Assembly: GCA_003165615.1 (NCBI GenBank)
Contig: PLWR01000587.1
Coordinates: forward strand, 1 to 5,859
From: Acidobacteriota bacterium
GTDB lineage: Bacteria > Acidobacteriota > Terriglobia > UBA7540
DNA length: 5,859 bases
Reading direction: 5' to 3'
The number at the start of each line of letters is the position of its first letter. Position 1 is the first letter of the stretch. Positions 1-5,859 of the stretch are shown here, one piece after another. The notes under the pieces were generated by a model, which worked only from the letters and a program-made list of their open reading frames with translations, searched no databases and was not told where the DNA came from. Both the position numbers and the translations under genes were made by a program.

Positions 1-648
1 CGCGTGCTCGATTGCAAGGTGGAGGCAGACCAGCCGATCATCGAAAAGCTGCCCAAAATCATCGACCACCTTGACCCCGAATGCCGGCAGCATTTCGAGC
101 GCGTCACGAGCGAGCTTCAGATGCGCGGCCTTATTTATCAAGTCACGCCGCGCCTAGTGCGCGGGCTCGACTATTACACGCGCACGACCTTTGAGATCAC
201 CAGCGGCGTGCTGGGCGCCCAGAACGCCCTGGTCGGCGGCGGGCGCTACGACGGCCTATCCGAAATGTTGGGTGGTCCGTCCACTCCCGGCATCGGGTTC
301 TCCATCGGCCAGGACCGCTTGATTCTGGCTGTCCAGGCCGCCGCGCTGCTTCAGGCCGGGAACGCTCTTGCCGCTTACGTCGTGTGGATGGGCGAAGCTA
401 CGCTTGCTCCAGCATTGCGCCTGGTGCGTGATTTGCGCGAGCAGGGTTTGAGCATCGAGATTGATTACGACCCCATGAAAATAAAGAAAGCGATGGGGAT
501 CGCCAATAAACTCCAGGCGCGCTTTGCCATCATCATCGGCGAAGGCGAGCTTGCCAGCGGCAAATACCAGGTGAAGAATATGGCGAGCGGCGAACAGCAG
601 GAGTTGGAGCCGAGTGCTATCGCAGAGTATGTGAGAGAGAAATGCTGA
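1..648 (+). CDS. hisS: Histidyl-tRNA synthetase, C-terminal half (5' end outside window)
   Basis: Class II aminoacyl-tRNA synthetase that charges tRNA-His with histidine in the cytoplasm. The reading frame is open from base 1 to the TGA at 646-648, giving 215 residues, about half of a usual bacterial HisRS of roughly 420 residues, so the start and motifs 1 and 2 lie upstream. Visible are the histidine-specific motif LVRGLDYYTRTTFEI (fragment residues 52-66), the glycine-rich GGGRYDGL, and motif 3 as GIGFSIGQDRLIL with its ATP-binding Arg. After these comes an alpha/beta anticodon-binding domain (about residues 122-214) containing KIKKAMGIANKL and ARFAIIIGEGE. Motif 3 usually has Glu or Leu where Gln precedes Asp-Arg here; this looks like ordinary variation. 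The stop codon lies inside the first unit of a heptad repeat element. aspS follows after 101 bases on the same strand. Identification is secure. Confidence 0.96.
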   Translation, partial: RVLDCKVEADQPIIEKLPKIIDHLDPECRQHFERVTSELQMRGLIYQVTPRLVRGLDYYTRTTFEITSGVLGAQNALVGGGRYDGLSEMLGGPSTPGIGFSIGQDRLILAVQAAALLQAGNALAAYVVWMGEATLAPALRLVRDLREQGLSIEIDYDPMKIKKAMGIANKLQARFAIIIGEGELASGKYQVKNMASGEQQELEPSAIAEYVREKC

Positions 649-740
649 ATTATGAATTCTGAAATCATCGCTCGGGGTCCAGACTCGGTAATGAGGTTTT
701 TTCCCAATTCATAATTCAGAATTCAGTATTCAGAATTTCA
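645..740. repeat. Heptad-repeat inverted element in the hisS-aspS gap
   Basis: Left arm is three 7-bp units, CTGAATT, ATGAATT, CTGAAAT (645-665), overlapping the hisS stop codon. Right arm is five complementary-sense units, AATTCAT, AATTCAG, AATTCAG, TATTCAG, AATTTCA (706-740). Bases 645-658 and 706-719 are a perfect 14-bp inverted repeat. Four more pairs (661-664 with 700-703) extend the stem after a two-base mismatch. The enclosed core (about 666-698) is unrelated in sequence and ends in a T run (697-702). The AT-rich stem has no T tract following it, so it is not a classical intrinsic terminator. It fills nearly the whole gap to the aspS start. The sequence shows the structure directly; the function is unknown. 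Confidence 0.85.
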
Positions 741-749
741 TTTGCGGCG

Positions 750-2549
750 GTGATTGTGAAATTAGATCTTCTCGGTGATCGACAACGAACGCACTATTGC
801 GGCGAACTTCGCAAGGAGCACGCGGGGCAGACCGTTTTCCTGGCCGGCTGGGTGGATGTCCGCCGCGACCTTGGTAATTTGATCTTCCTCGACTTGCGTG
901 ACCACACCGGCAGGGCACAGATCGTCTGCAACCCCGCCATAAGTGCGGAAGTACACGACCGGGCGGACGAGGTGCGCGGTGAATATGTGGTGGGAGTGGA
1001 AGGTGAAGTTGTGGTACGCGGGCCGGGAACGGTGAATTCGACGCTAGCCACCGGCGAAGTGGAGGTGATGGCGCGCACGCTGCTGGTCCTGAATGAGGCG
1101 AAGACGCCGCCCTTCCCTATCGAGGATGAGACGAGGACCAGTGAAGAGACCCGCCTGCGTTACCGCTATCTCGACCTGCGTCGCGGGCGCATGCAGCGCA
1201 ACCTGCGCCTGCGCCATCGCTCCAGTCAGGTAGTGCGGACCCATCTGGGCGAGCACGGCTTTCAGGAGATCGAGACACCTTTCATGACCCGTTCCACGCC
1301 GGAGGGCGCCCGCGACTACCTGGTTCCCAGCCGCTTGCACCACGGCCACTTTTACGCGCTGCCGCAGTCACCGCAACTCTTCAAACAGCTACTGATGATC
1401 GGCGGCTTCGACCGTTATTACCAAATCGTCCGCTGTTTCCGCGACGAAGACCTGCGCGCTGACCGTCAGCCGGAATTCACCCAGATCGATATCGAGATGG
1501 CTTTCCCGCAGCGCGACGTCTTGTTCGATATCATCGAACACTTGATGGAGAAACTCTTCGCGCTCGTGGACGTAAGAATCGAGCGGCCGTTCCCCCGCAT
1601 GGCGTACGACGAAGCCATGGAGAAGTATGGCTCCGACAAGCCGCACACGGGATTCGGCCTGGAGTGGATGCGATCAGGTTTGCCTTACGGTGCGGGCGAT
1701 AAACTCAACATCCTGCATGAAATAAAACTGCTTAGAGTCCCAGGGTTCGCGTCTGCCTCTCGCAGCCAGCTCGACAAGCTCCAAGAGTTAGTGCGGGAAA
1801 CCCCAGGGCTGTGGTTCTCTTACCTAAAGAGGGGTGCCGCGGACGTTCAATCGCCCCTGGCGAAAGCCGTCGGGGCGGCTGTCGTCCAAGAGATCGCTAA
1901 CGGTGCTGGCGCATGCCCTGGGGACTTGGTACTGCTTCTGGGGGTTAAGACACAGGGTGGCAACGCTCGGTCGCGCCAGAGCTTAGATGAGATCTCAGGA
2001 CGAATCCGATTGGATCTTGCCGGTAAGCTCGACTTGATCAAGCCGGGAAACTGGAATTTCCTTTGGGTTGTGGACTTTCCGATGTTTGACTATGACGAAA
2101 AGGAAAACCGATTTGTATCTATGCACCATCCATTCACTTCGCCGGCCGAAGAATACCTGCGGGAGCCTTTTCTAGAGATGGTGGCCTCTTCGATAAAGGC
2201 CCAGGCCTACGACATCGTCTTGAACGGTGTCGAGATTGGTGGAGGCTCATTCCGAATCCATCGTCCAGATATCCAGCGCCAAGTATTCAAGGTTCTGGGC
2301 CTGACCGACGAACAGGCACGCGAGCGTTTCGGCTTTTTCCTCGAAGCCCTGGAATATGGCACGCCTCCGCACGGCGGCATCGCGCTCGGACTTGATCGCA
2401 TTATCGCGCTGATGGCAGGCGAAGCAAGCATCCGGGAAGTCATTGCCTTCCCCAAGACCGCCAGCGCCATCGATATGATGTGCGAAGCACCCGCCGGGGT
2501 TGATCCCGAGCAACTTGATGATTTGGGGCTGAGCCTGAAGCAGGATTGA
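750..2549 (+). CDS. aspS: Aspartyl-tRNA synthetase (bacterial type, with GAD domain)
   Basis: Class II synthetase that charges tRNA-Asp in the cytoplasm; 599 residues against about 590 in E. coli. Order: OB-fold anticodon-binding domain (about 13-115, WVDVRRDLGNLIFLDLRD), hinge, then catalytic core with RYRYLDLRR, TPEGARDYLVPSR, QSPQLFKQLLM (206-216), motif 2 FRDEDLRADRQPEFTQ (230-245) and YGSDKP (293-298). The GAD insertion (about 299-430) follows, then WVVDFPMF, HHPFTSP, GVEIGGGSFRIH and motif 3 GIALGLDRI with Arg550. No ATG is available near the start: GTG at 750 is used here, and GTG at 756 is nearly as good. GCGGCGG just upstream is too close for a convincing Shine-Dalgarno. The GAD region departs from the family pattern (YGSDKPHTGFGLE where Asp and Arg are usual) and has lower third-position GC. 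The TGA stop lies in an octad repeat. Confidence 0.97.
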   Translation: MIVKLDLLGDRQRTHYCGELRKEHAGQTVFLAGWVDVRRDLGNLIFLDLRDHTGRAQIVCNPAISAEVHDRADEVRGEYVVGVEGEVVVRGPGTVNSTLATGEVEVMARTLLVLNEAKTPPFPIEDETRTSEETRLRYRYLDLRRGRMQRNLRLRHRSSQVVRTHLGEHGFQEIETPFMTRSTPEGARDYLVPSRLHHGHFYALPQSPQLFKQLLMIGGFDRYYQIVRCFRDEDLRADRQPEFTQIDIEMAFPQRDVLFDIIEHLMEKLFALVDVRIERPFPRMAYDEAMEKYGSDKPHTGFGLEWMRSGLPYGAGDKLNILHEIKLLRVPGFASASRSQLDKLQELVRETPGLWFSYLKRGAADVQSPLAKAVGAAVVQEIANGAGACPGDLVLLLGVKTQGGNARSRQSLDEISGRIRLDLAGKLDLIKPGNWNFLWVVDFPMFDYDEKENRFVSMHHPFTSPAEEYLREPFLEMVASSIKAQAYDIVLNGVEIGGGSFRIHRPDIQRQVFKVLGLTDEQARERFGFFLEALEYGTPPHGGIALGLDRIIALMAGEASIREVIAFPKTASAIDMMCEAPAGVDPEQLDDLGLSLKQD

Positions 2550-2652
2550 GTCATTGGTCCATGGAATCATTGACTCATTGAATGCGCGTACGCCATGCGA
2601 AGAATTCGCTGTGGCCTTTTCAATGAATCAATGACTCAAAGATTCAATGACC
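2545..2652. repeat. Octad-repeat inverted element filling the aspS-mutL gap
   Basis: Five 8-bp units run from the end of aspS: ATTGAGTC, ATTGGTCC, ATGGAATC, ATTGACTC, ATTGAATG (2545-2584). The aspS TGA is within the first. Opposite-sense units CAATGAAT, CAATGACT, CAAAGATT, CAATGACC occupy 2621-2652. Pairing 2550-2582 with 2619-2651 gives 26 Watson-Crick pairs and one G-U in 33. The core holds its own small hairpin: GCCA (2592-2595) with TGGC (2612-2615), and GCGAA (2597-2601) with TTCGC (2605-2609). The unit contains GANTC, and six GANTC sites result. The element ends 8 bases before the mutL ATG. Function is unknown; a transcript hairpin or a spreading repeat are both possible. Confidence 0.87.
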
Positions 2653-2659
2653 AAATACC

Positions 2660-4606
2660 ATGTCCATCATCCGCATCCTCCCCGAAGCCGTTGCCAACAA
2701 AATCGCCGCTGGCGAGGTGGTGGAGCGGCCTGCGTCGGTGGTGAAGGAACTGCTTGAGAATTCCCTGGATGCAGGCGCTAACCGCGTGGAAATCAGCGTG
2801 GAAGGCGGTGGGAAGCGCCTGATTCGCATCGTCGATGACGGGCAAGGAATGACGCACGACGACGCGCTGCTGGCCTTTGAACGGCATGCCACCAGCAAGA
2901 TTCGTTCGGCGGAGGATTTGTTCGAGATTTCCACCCTGGGCTTCCGGGGGGAAGCGCTGCCCTCGATCGCGGCCGTTTCACGCCTGGTGCTGGAGACCCG
3001 GCATGCCTCGGAAAATTCCGGAACACGCGTGGAGATTGCCGGGGGCAAACTGCGTGACGTAAAAGAAGTGGCTTGGCCGCACGGCACCAGCATTGAAGTC
3101 CGCGACCTGTTCTATATCACCCCAGCACGGCGTAAATTTCTGAAGTCTGAGTCCACCGAGCTCGGGCACATCGCCACGTTAGCCACCCACTACGCCCTTG
3201 CGCACCCCGAGAAAAGTTTCCGCCTGACCTCCCTCACCAATGAAATCCTGAACGTCCCGCCTGTCGCCAGCCATCGCGAGCGCTTGTACCAGGTGCTGGG
3301 GGGGCAAACCCTCGAGCAGCTCATGGAGATGGCGCCGGTAGAGCGCCGGGTATTGACGCCAGCTTCGCCGGATACAAGTGAAGAGGGCGGGCTTTCAGAA
3401 GAGGCCCCCCTGATCCGCGTGCAGGGCTTCATTTCGCGGCCGGAAGTCCAGAAGTTGAATCGCAACAATATTTACTTCTTTGTGAATAGGCGCCTGGTGC
3501 GAGACCGGCTGATTCTCCATGCCATTGCGGAGGCTTACCGTAACATCCTGCCGGCAGGGGTCTTTCCCGTGGCGCTGATTTTCCTGGAAATCCCACCAAG
3601 CGAGGTTGACGTGAACGTTCACCCATCGAAAATCGAGGTACGATTTCGCCATGGGAGCTTCATACATGACCTGGTTCGCGACTCGATTCGCCAGACGCTG
3701 CTCGCCACGCGCCCGGTGGCTTCTTTTCCCATGTCGCGATCCGCTCCGCCCGCGGGTTTGGCGGTGGAAGCAGCGGACGTCGCAGATCGCCTGGCGGAGG
3801 AGCCTCCGCTCATGCGAGGAGCCCAGATGCCGCCTCCCCCGGTCCGGCTATCGGGCCGAGGGTCGGGCAGTGAGTTCCACCTTTCGCCGGCGCGCCTGGA
3901 GCCGCGTCCCCAGAGATTGCCCCTGGAATCAGCACTCTCCCCCTATTCGCCGGTCGCCCCTTCCGGGGAACCCCCGGACGAGCCGGCGGCAACGGAGGCG
4001 ACAGCAATACAGGCACCTCGGGAATTGCCGCTGAATCTCCAGCCTTTGGGGCAGGTGCAAGAAAGCTTCATCGTTGCCGTCAATCCCGACGGCCTCTGGA
4101 TTGTCGACCAACATGCCGCGCACGAACGAGTGCTCTTCGACCATCATGTGCGGCGTCGGCAGGAGAAGAAAGTCGAAGTGCAACGGCTCCTGATGCCGAT
4201 TATCGTTCAGTTAAAACCAGAACAGCAGGTCACTTACCAGGCCATCGCGGATGAATTGGGGGAGAACGGTTTTGAGGTTGAGCCCTTCGGCCAGCGCACG
4301 GTGGCCATCAAAGCCGCCCCGGCAGACCTTCCGGCGGACGAAGTTGAAAAGCTGATGGTTGAAATCCTGGAAGGCGCGAGCCAGGACAGCGCAACCCTTT
4401 CACTCGACGATCTGCGCAGCAGGATTGCGGCCTCCATCTCCTGCCACGCGGCCATCAAGGTAAACATGGCGCTCGAACCCAGCAAAATGGACTGGCTTCT
4501 GCAAGCGTTGGGGGGAACGGATTGCCCCATGACCTGTCCGCACGGCCGGCCCACGGTGTTGCGGTATGGGATGAAAGATTTGATGAAGGCGTTCAAGAGA
4601 ATCTAG
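2660..4606 (+). CDS. mutL: DNA mismatch repair protein MutL, endonuclease type
   Basis: ATP-dependent partner of MutS in mismatch repair; 648 residues, usual for the family. The N-terminal GHKL ATPase starts at once after ATG 2660 (IAAGEVVERPASVVKELLEN), with ENSLDAGA and catalytic Glu33, DDGQGM (59-64), ATSKI (77-81) and GFRGEALPSIA (94-104). Next come the transducer domain with NIYFFVNRRLVRD and DVNVHPSKIEVRF, a Pro/Ala/Glu-rich linker (about 355-455), and the C-terminal dimerisation/nuclease domain. The metal-site motifs are DQHAAHERVLFD (483-494), SCHAAIK (594-600) and CPHGRP (626-631); QRLLMP (508-513) fits the sliding-clamp-binding pattern QxxLxP. These suggest MutL nicks DNA itself, as in organisms without MutH. 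The last Glu of DQHA(x)2E(x)4E is Asp494. No Shine-Dalgarno precedes the start. The stop TAG sits in the CTAG flank of a MITE-like element. Confidence 0.97.
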   Translation: MSIIRILPEAVANKIAAGEVVERPASVVKELLENSLDAGANRVEISVEGGGKRLIRIVDDGQGMTHDDALLAFERHATSKIRSAEDLFEISTLGFRGEALPSIAAVSRLVLETRHASENSGTRVEIAGGKLRDVKEVAWPHGTSIEVRDLFYITPARRKFLKSESTELGHIATLATHYALAHPEKSFRLTSLTNEILNVPPVASHRERLYQVLGGQTLEQLMEMAPVERRVLTPASPDTSEEGGLSEEAPLIRVQGFISRPEVQKLNRNNIYFFVNRRLVRDRLILHAIAEAYRNILPAGVFPVALIFLEIPPSEVDVNVHPSKIEVRFRHGSFIHDLVRDSIRQTLLATRPVASFPMSRSAPPAGLAVEAADVADRLAEEPPLMRGAQMPPPPVRLSGRGSGSEFHLSPARLEPRPQRLPLESALSPYSPVAPSGEPPDEPAATEATAIQAPRELPLNLQPLGQVQESFIVAVNPDGLWIVDQHAAHERVLFDHHVRRRQEKKVEVQRLLMPIIVQLKPEQQVTYQAIADELGENGFEVEPFGQRTVAIKAAPADLPADEVEKLMVEILEGASQDSATLSLDDLRSRIAASISCHAAIKVNMALEPSKMDWLLQALGGTDCPMTCPHGRPTVLRYGMKDLMKAFKRI

Positions 4607-4720
4607 GAGCCTGTCGGAGATAGATTTTGCCGTATTTAGAATCAACAACTTAGCGACTTTACAATCGCTGTAAGTGATTGATTCTTCGTAGAAGAACTTC
4701 TATCTCCGACAGGCTCCTAG
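4603..4720. mobile_element. MITE-like palindromic element at the mutL stop codon, 110 bp plus CTAG flanks
   Basis: Bases 4607-4624 and 4699-4716 form an 18-bp perfect terminal inverted repeat beginning GAGCCTGTCGGAGATAGA. Each end is flanked by CTAG (4603-4606 and 4717-4720), which reads as a 4-bp target duplication, although CTAG is itself palindromic and so also extends the stem. Inside, symmetrical 13-nt unpaired stretches are followed by AGAATCAA/TTGATTCT (4638-4645/4678-4685), ACTTA/TAAGT (4648-4652/4671-4675) and GCGA/TCGC (4653-4656/4665-4668), so the whole unit could fold as one long hairpin. It has no room for a transposase and shows no coding signal. A CTAG target duplication with GAG/CTC ends would suit an IS5-type transposase, but the family is inferred. 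The left CTAG supplies the mutL TAG stop. Confidence 0.7.
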
Positions 4721-4721
4721 G

Positions 4722-4792
4722 CGAAGGCCGAGAATCGAAGAATGAAAATCTTGCCGAGTTTCGAATTTCGAGTTTCGATTTTCGCGCTTCGG
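4722..4792. repeat. Second heptad-repeat inverted element, upstream of cmk
   Basis: Left arm units of 7 bp are CGAAGGC, CGAGAAT, CGAAGAA, TGAAAAT (4722-4749). Right arm units are CGAGTTT, CGAATTT, CGAGTTT, CGATTTT, CGCGCTT, followed by CGG (4755-4792). Folding 4722-4749 onto 4764-4791 gives about 20 of 28 Watson-Crick pairs, including CGAAG/CTTCG at the base and AATCGAA/TTCGATT (4733-4739/4774-4780). The element begins two bases after the right CTAG of the MITE-like insertion. Without that insertion it would begin two bases after the mutL stop, as in the two upstream gaps. The sequence is unrelated to the other two elements. Confidence 0.78.
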
Positions 4793-4812
4793 ACCGCGGA
4801 CACAATCCAATC

Positions 4813-5490
4813 ATGATTGAACCCTTGGTAATTACCATTGACGGCCCGGCAGGCGCGGGAAAGAGCACGGTAGCGCAAAAGCTCGCTACCCGTTTGGGGC
4901 TGACTTATGTTGACAGTGGGGCAACGTACCGCGCGGCGGCGCTCAAAGTGCTGGAATCGGGCCTTGATCCCCTCGATGAGCCCGCCGTGGCCAAGCTGAT
5001 TGCCACCACCGAGGTGCGGGTGACAACCGGCGACGGGGAGCAGCATGTGTTGGTGGACGGCAATGATGTCACCGCGCGCCTGCGCACGCCAGAAGTGACG
5101 CTGGCTGCAGCGCAGGTCTCGCGCTTGCCGGAAGTGCGCGCCAAACTGATTGAGATGCAGCGCACTTTCGCGCGGGGCCGGGGAGTGGTGATGGAAGGGC
5201 GCGACATCGGCACCGTGGTATTCCCGCAAGCACAACTCAAGATTTTCCTCAAAGCCGATATGGTGGAAAGAGCGCGACGGCGGCTGAAGCAGGATTCTCA
5301 CGATAGCAGCGAGGCGACCATCGAGAAGACTGCCTACGAGATCGGCCGCCGCGACCAGCTCGATTCAGAACGAAAAATCTCGCCCCTCATGCCTGCCGCC
5401 GATGCCGTGGAGATCGATTCCACCAACCTCCTTGCCGAGCAGGTGGTGGAACAGATTCTCGTGCTCGCCCAAAGCCGCCAATTGATGTGA
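4813..5490 (+). CDS. cmk: Cytidylate kinase (CMP/dCMP kinase)
   Basis: Phosphorylates CMP and dCMP with ATP to CDP and dCDP in the cytoplasm, feeding RNA, DNA and phospholipid precursors. The product has 225 residues, the normal length. Features in order: Walker A/P-loop GPAGAGKST (11-19), substrate-site DSGATYR (34-40; Met is the common residue where Thr38 stands), the NMP-binding insertion (about 45-110), GRDIGTVVFP (129-138) with Arg130 and Asp131 for CMP binding, the lid region with RARRRL, and the C-terminal RRDQLDSERKISPL (179-192) and DAVEID (197-202). ATG at 4813 is chosen because the P-loop then starts at residue 11, as usual. The frame is open back to a TTG at 4678, but that stretch encodes the MITE end and heptad repeats. 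Only a weak GCGGA (4796-4800) precedes the start. It converges on rho, 108 bases away. Confidence 0.96.
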   Translation: MIEPLVITIDGPAGAGKSTVAQKLATRLGLTYVDSGATYRAAALKVLESGLDPLDEPAVAKLIATTEVRVTTGDGEQHVLVDGNDVTARLRTPEVTLAAAQVSRLPEVRAKLIEMQRTFARGRGVVMEGRDIGTVVFPQAQLKIFLKADMVERARRRLKQDSHDSSEATIEKTAYEIGRRDQLDSERKISPLMPAADAVEIDSTNLLAEQVVEQILVLAQSRQLM

Positions 5491-5598
5491 GTTAAAGGAA
5501 AGAAGGGTTTCCCACGCTCGCCCGCAACAAGGCGCGAGGAATTAAGGCGAGGTTCTGCCAAGTCTTTTTAACCAGCCCCTGGGCGCCAACCCCGGCTG

Positions 5599-5859
5599 TT
5601 ACGACCGTCCGCCGGGACCGCCGCCATTGCTCATGGATGAGAGGAATTCCTGGTTGGACTTGCTCTTGGCCAGCTTGTCGATGATCAGTTCCATCGATTC
5701 CACCGGCGAGAGTGGGTTCAGGACCTTGCGCAGCACCCAGATGCGGTTCAACTCGTCCCGTGGCACCAGCAGTTCTTCCTTGCGCGTGCCGGATTTGTTG
5801 AGGTCGATAGCGGGGAATACGCGCTTGTCCACCAGCTTGCGGTCAAGGTGGACTTCCAT
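5599..5859 (-). CDS. rho: Transcription termination factor Rho, C-terminal end (5' part outside window)
   Basis: Hexameric RNA-dependent ATPase/helicase that terminates transcription. The last 86 residues are present, read on the - strand from the window edge to the TAA at 5601-5599. They match the end of the ATPase domain: [19 protein letters not shown], then SGTRKEELL, whose Arg (fragment residue 26) aligns with the E. coli Rho arginine finger Arg366, then [18 protein letters not shown] and [12 protein letters not shown]. The Met at the window edge is almost certainly internal, since Rho proteins usually read GNMELHL here. The protein ends in [10 protein letters not shown], a short glycine-rich tail beyond the usual end; such tails vary between phyla. 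It is convergent with cmk, so it belongs to a separate transcription unit entering from the right. No clear terminator is seen for it in the 108-base gap. Confidence 0.96.
   Translation of the reverse strand: MEVHLDRKLVDKRVFPAIDLNKSGTRKEELLVPRDELNRIWVLRKVLNPLSPVESMELIIDKLAKSKSNQEFLSSMSNGGGPGGRS

Noticed and set aside
645..719. Gap 1 hairpin as a Rho-independent terminator of hisS
   Set aside because: The stem is AT-rich and is followed by more repeat units, not a T tract. The only T run (697-702) lies inside the loop side.
645..740. CRISPR array or tRNA in the repeat-rich gaps
   Set aside because: Units are 7-8 bp without spacers and are arranged as opposing arms. No cloverleaf or CRISPR-length repeat is present.
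730..749. Upstream extension of aspS or an ATG start
   Set aside because: There is no ATG in frame near the start, and the sequence before 750 consists of heptad repeat units. GTG 750 or GTG 756 are the only reasonable starts.
4678..4812. 45-codon N-terminal extension of cmk from a TTG start
   Set aside because: The extension translates the end of the MITE-like palindrome and the heptad repeats. Starting at ATG 4813 places the P-loop at the position usual for Cmk.
465..5561. Many antisense and overlapping open frames of 60-194 codons opposite hisS, aspS, mutL and cmk
   Set aside because: Each lies wholly or mostly within a well-identified gene and shows no recognisable domain; they are expected by-products of GC-rich coding sequence.
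5491..5598. Intrinsic terminator between convergent cmk and rho
   Set aside because: Only short imperfect stems are present (CTCGC/GCGAG at 5517-5521/5534-5538; a 3-bp GGG/CCC at 5507-5513). The T run at 5565-5569 is about 26 bases from the + strand stem, and the - strand candidate has only a broken pyrimidine tract after it. There is too little to call.

Overview
The window reads as chromosomal housekeeping DNA from a fairly GC-rich bacterium with an unusual set of intergenic elements. My best guess is an Acidobacteriota-like genome. This rests on the type of proteins (E. coli-like AspRS with a GAD domain, an endonuclease-type MutL, Rho ending in a short Gly-rich tail) and on short tandem repeats between genes. 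No gene here is diagnostic, so treat the phylum as a hypothesis.

Layout: four genes run left to right on the + strand. They are the 3' part of hisS (1-648), aspS (750-2549), mutL (2660-4606) and cmk (4813-5490). They face the 3' end of rho on the - strand (5599-5859, running out of the window). Two genes charge tRNA (His, Asp), one directs strand incision in mismatch repair, one makes CDP/dCDP and one terminates transcription. They share no pathway; they are core functions that could be cotranscribed, but no promoter or convincing intrinsic terminator is visible.

The interesting part is between the genes. All three same-strand gaps are filled by short-period tandem repeats arranged as two complementary arms, and each element starts at, or within two bases of, the upstream stop codon. 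Gap 1 uses a 7-bp unit (AATTCAG-like), gap 2 an 8-bp unit (ATTGANTC-like), and gap 3 a different 7-bp unit (CGAGTTT-like). The sequences are unrelated but the architecture is the same. In gap 3 a further 110-bp element with 18-bp perfect terminal inverted repeats, flanked by CTAG on both sides, sits between mutL and the heptad element. It looks like a MITE (non-autonomous transposon), and the mutL stop codon TAG lies inside its CTAG flank. The convergent cmk/rho gap has no such element.

Two protein-level points stand out. The central/GAD portion of AspRS is divergent and has visibly different codon use from the first part of the gene. MutL has a full endonuclease and clamp-binding motif set, with one Glu-to-Asp change.
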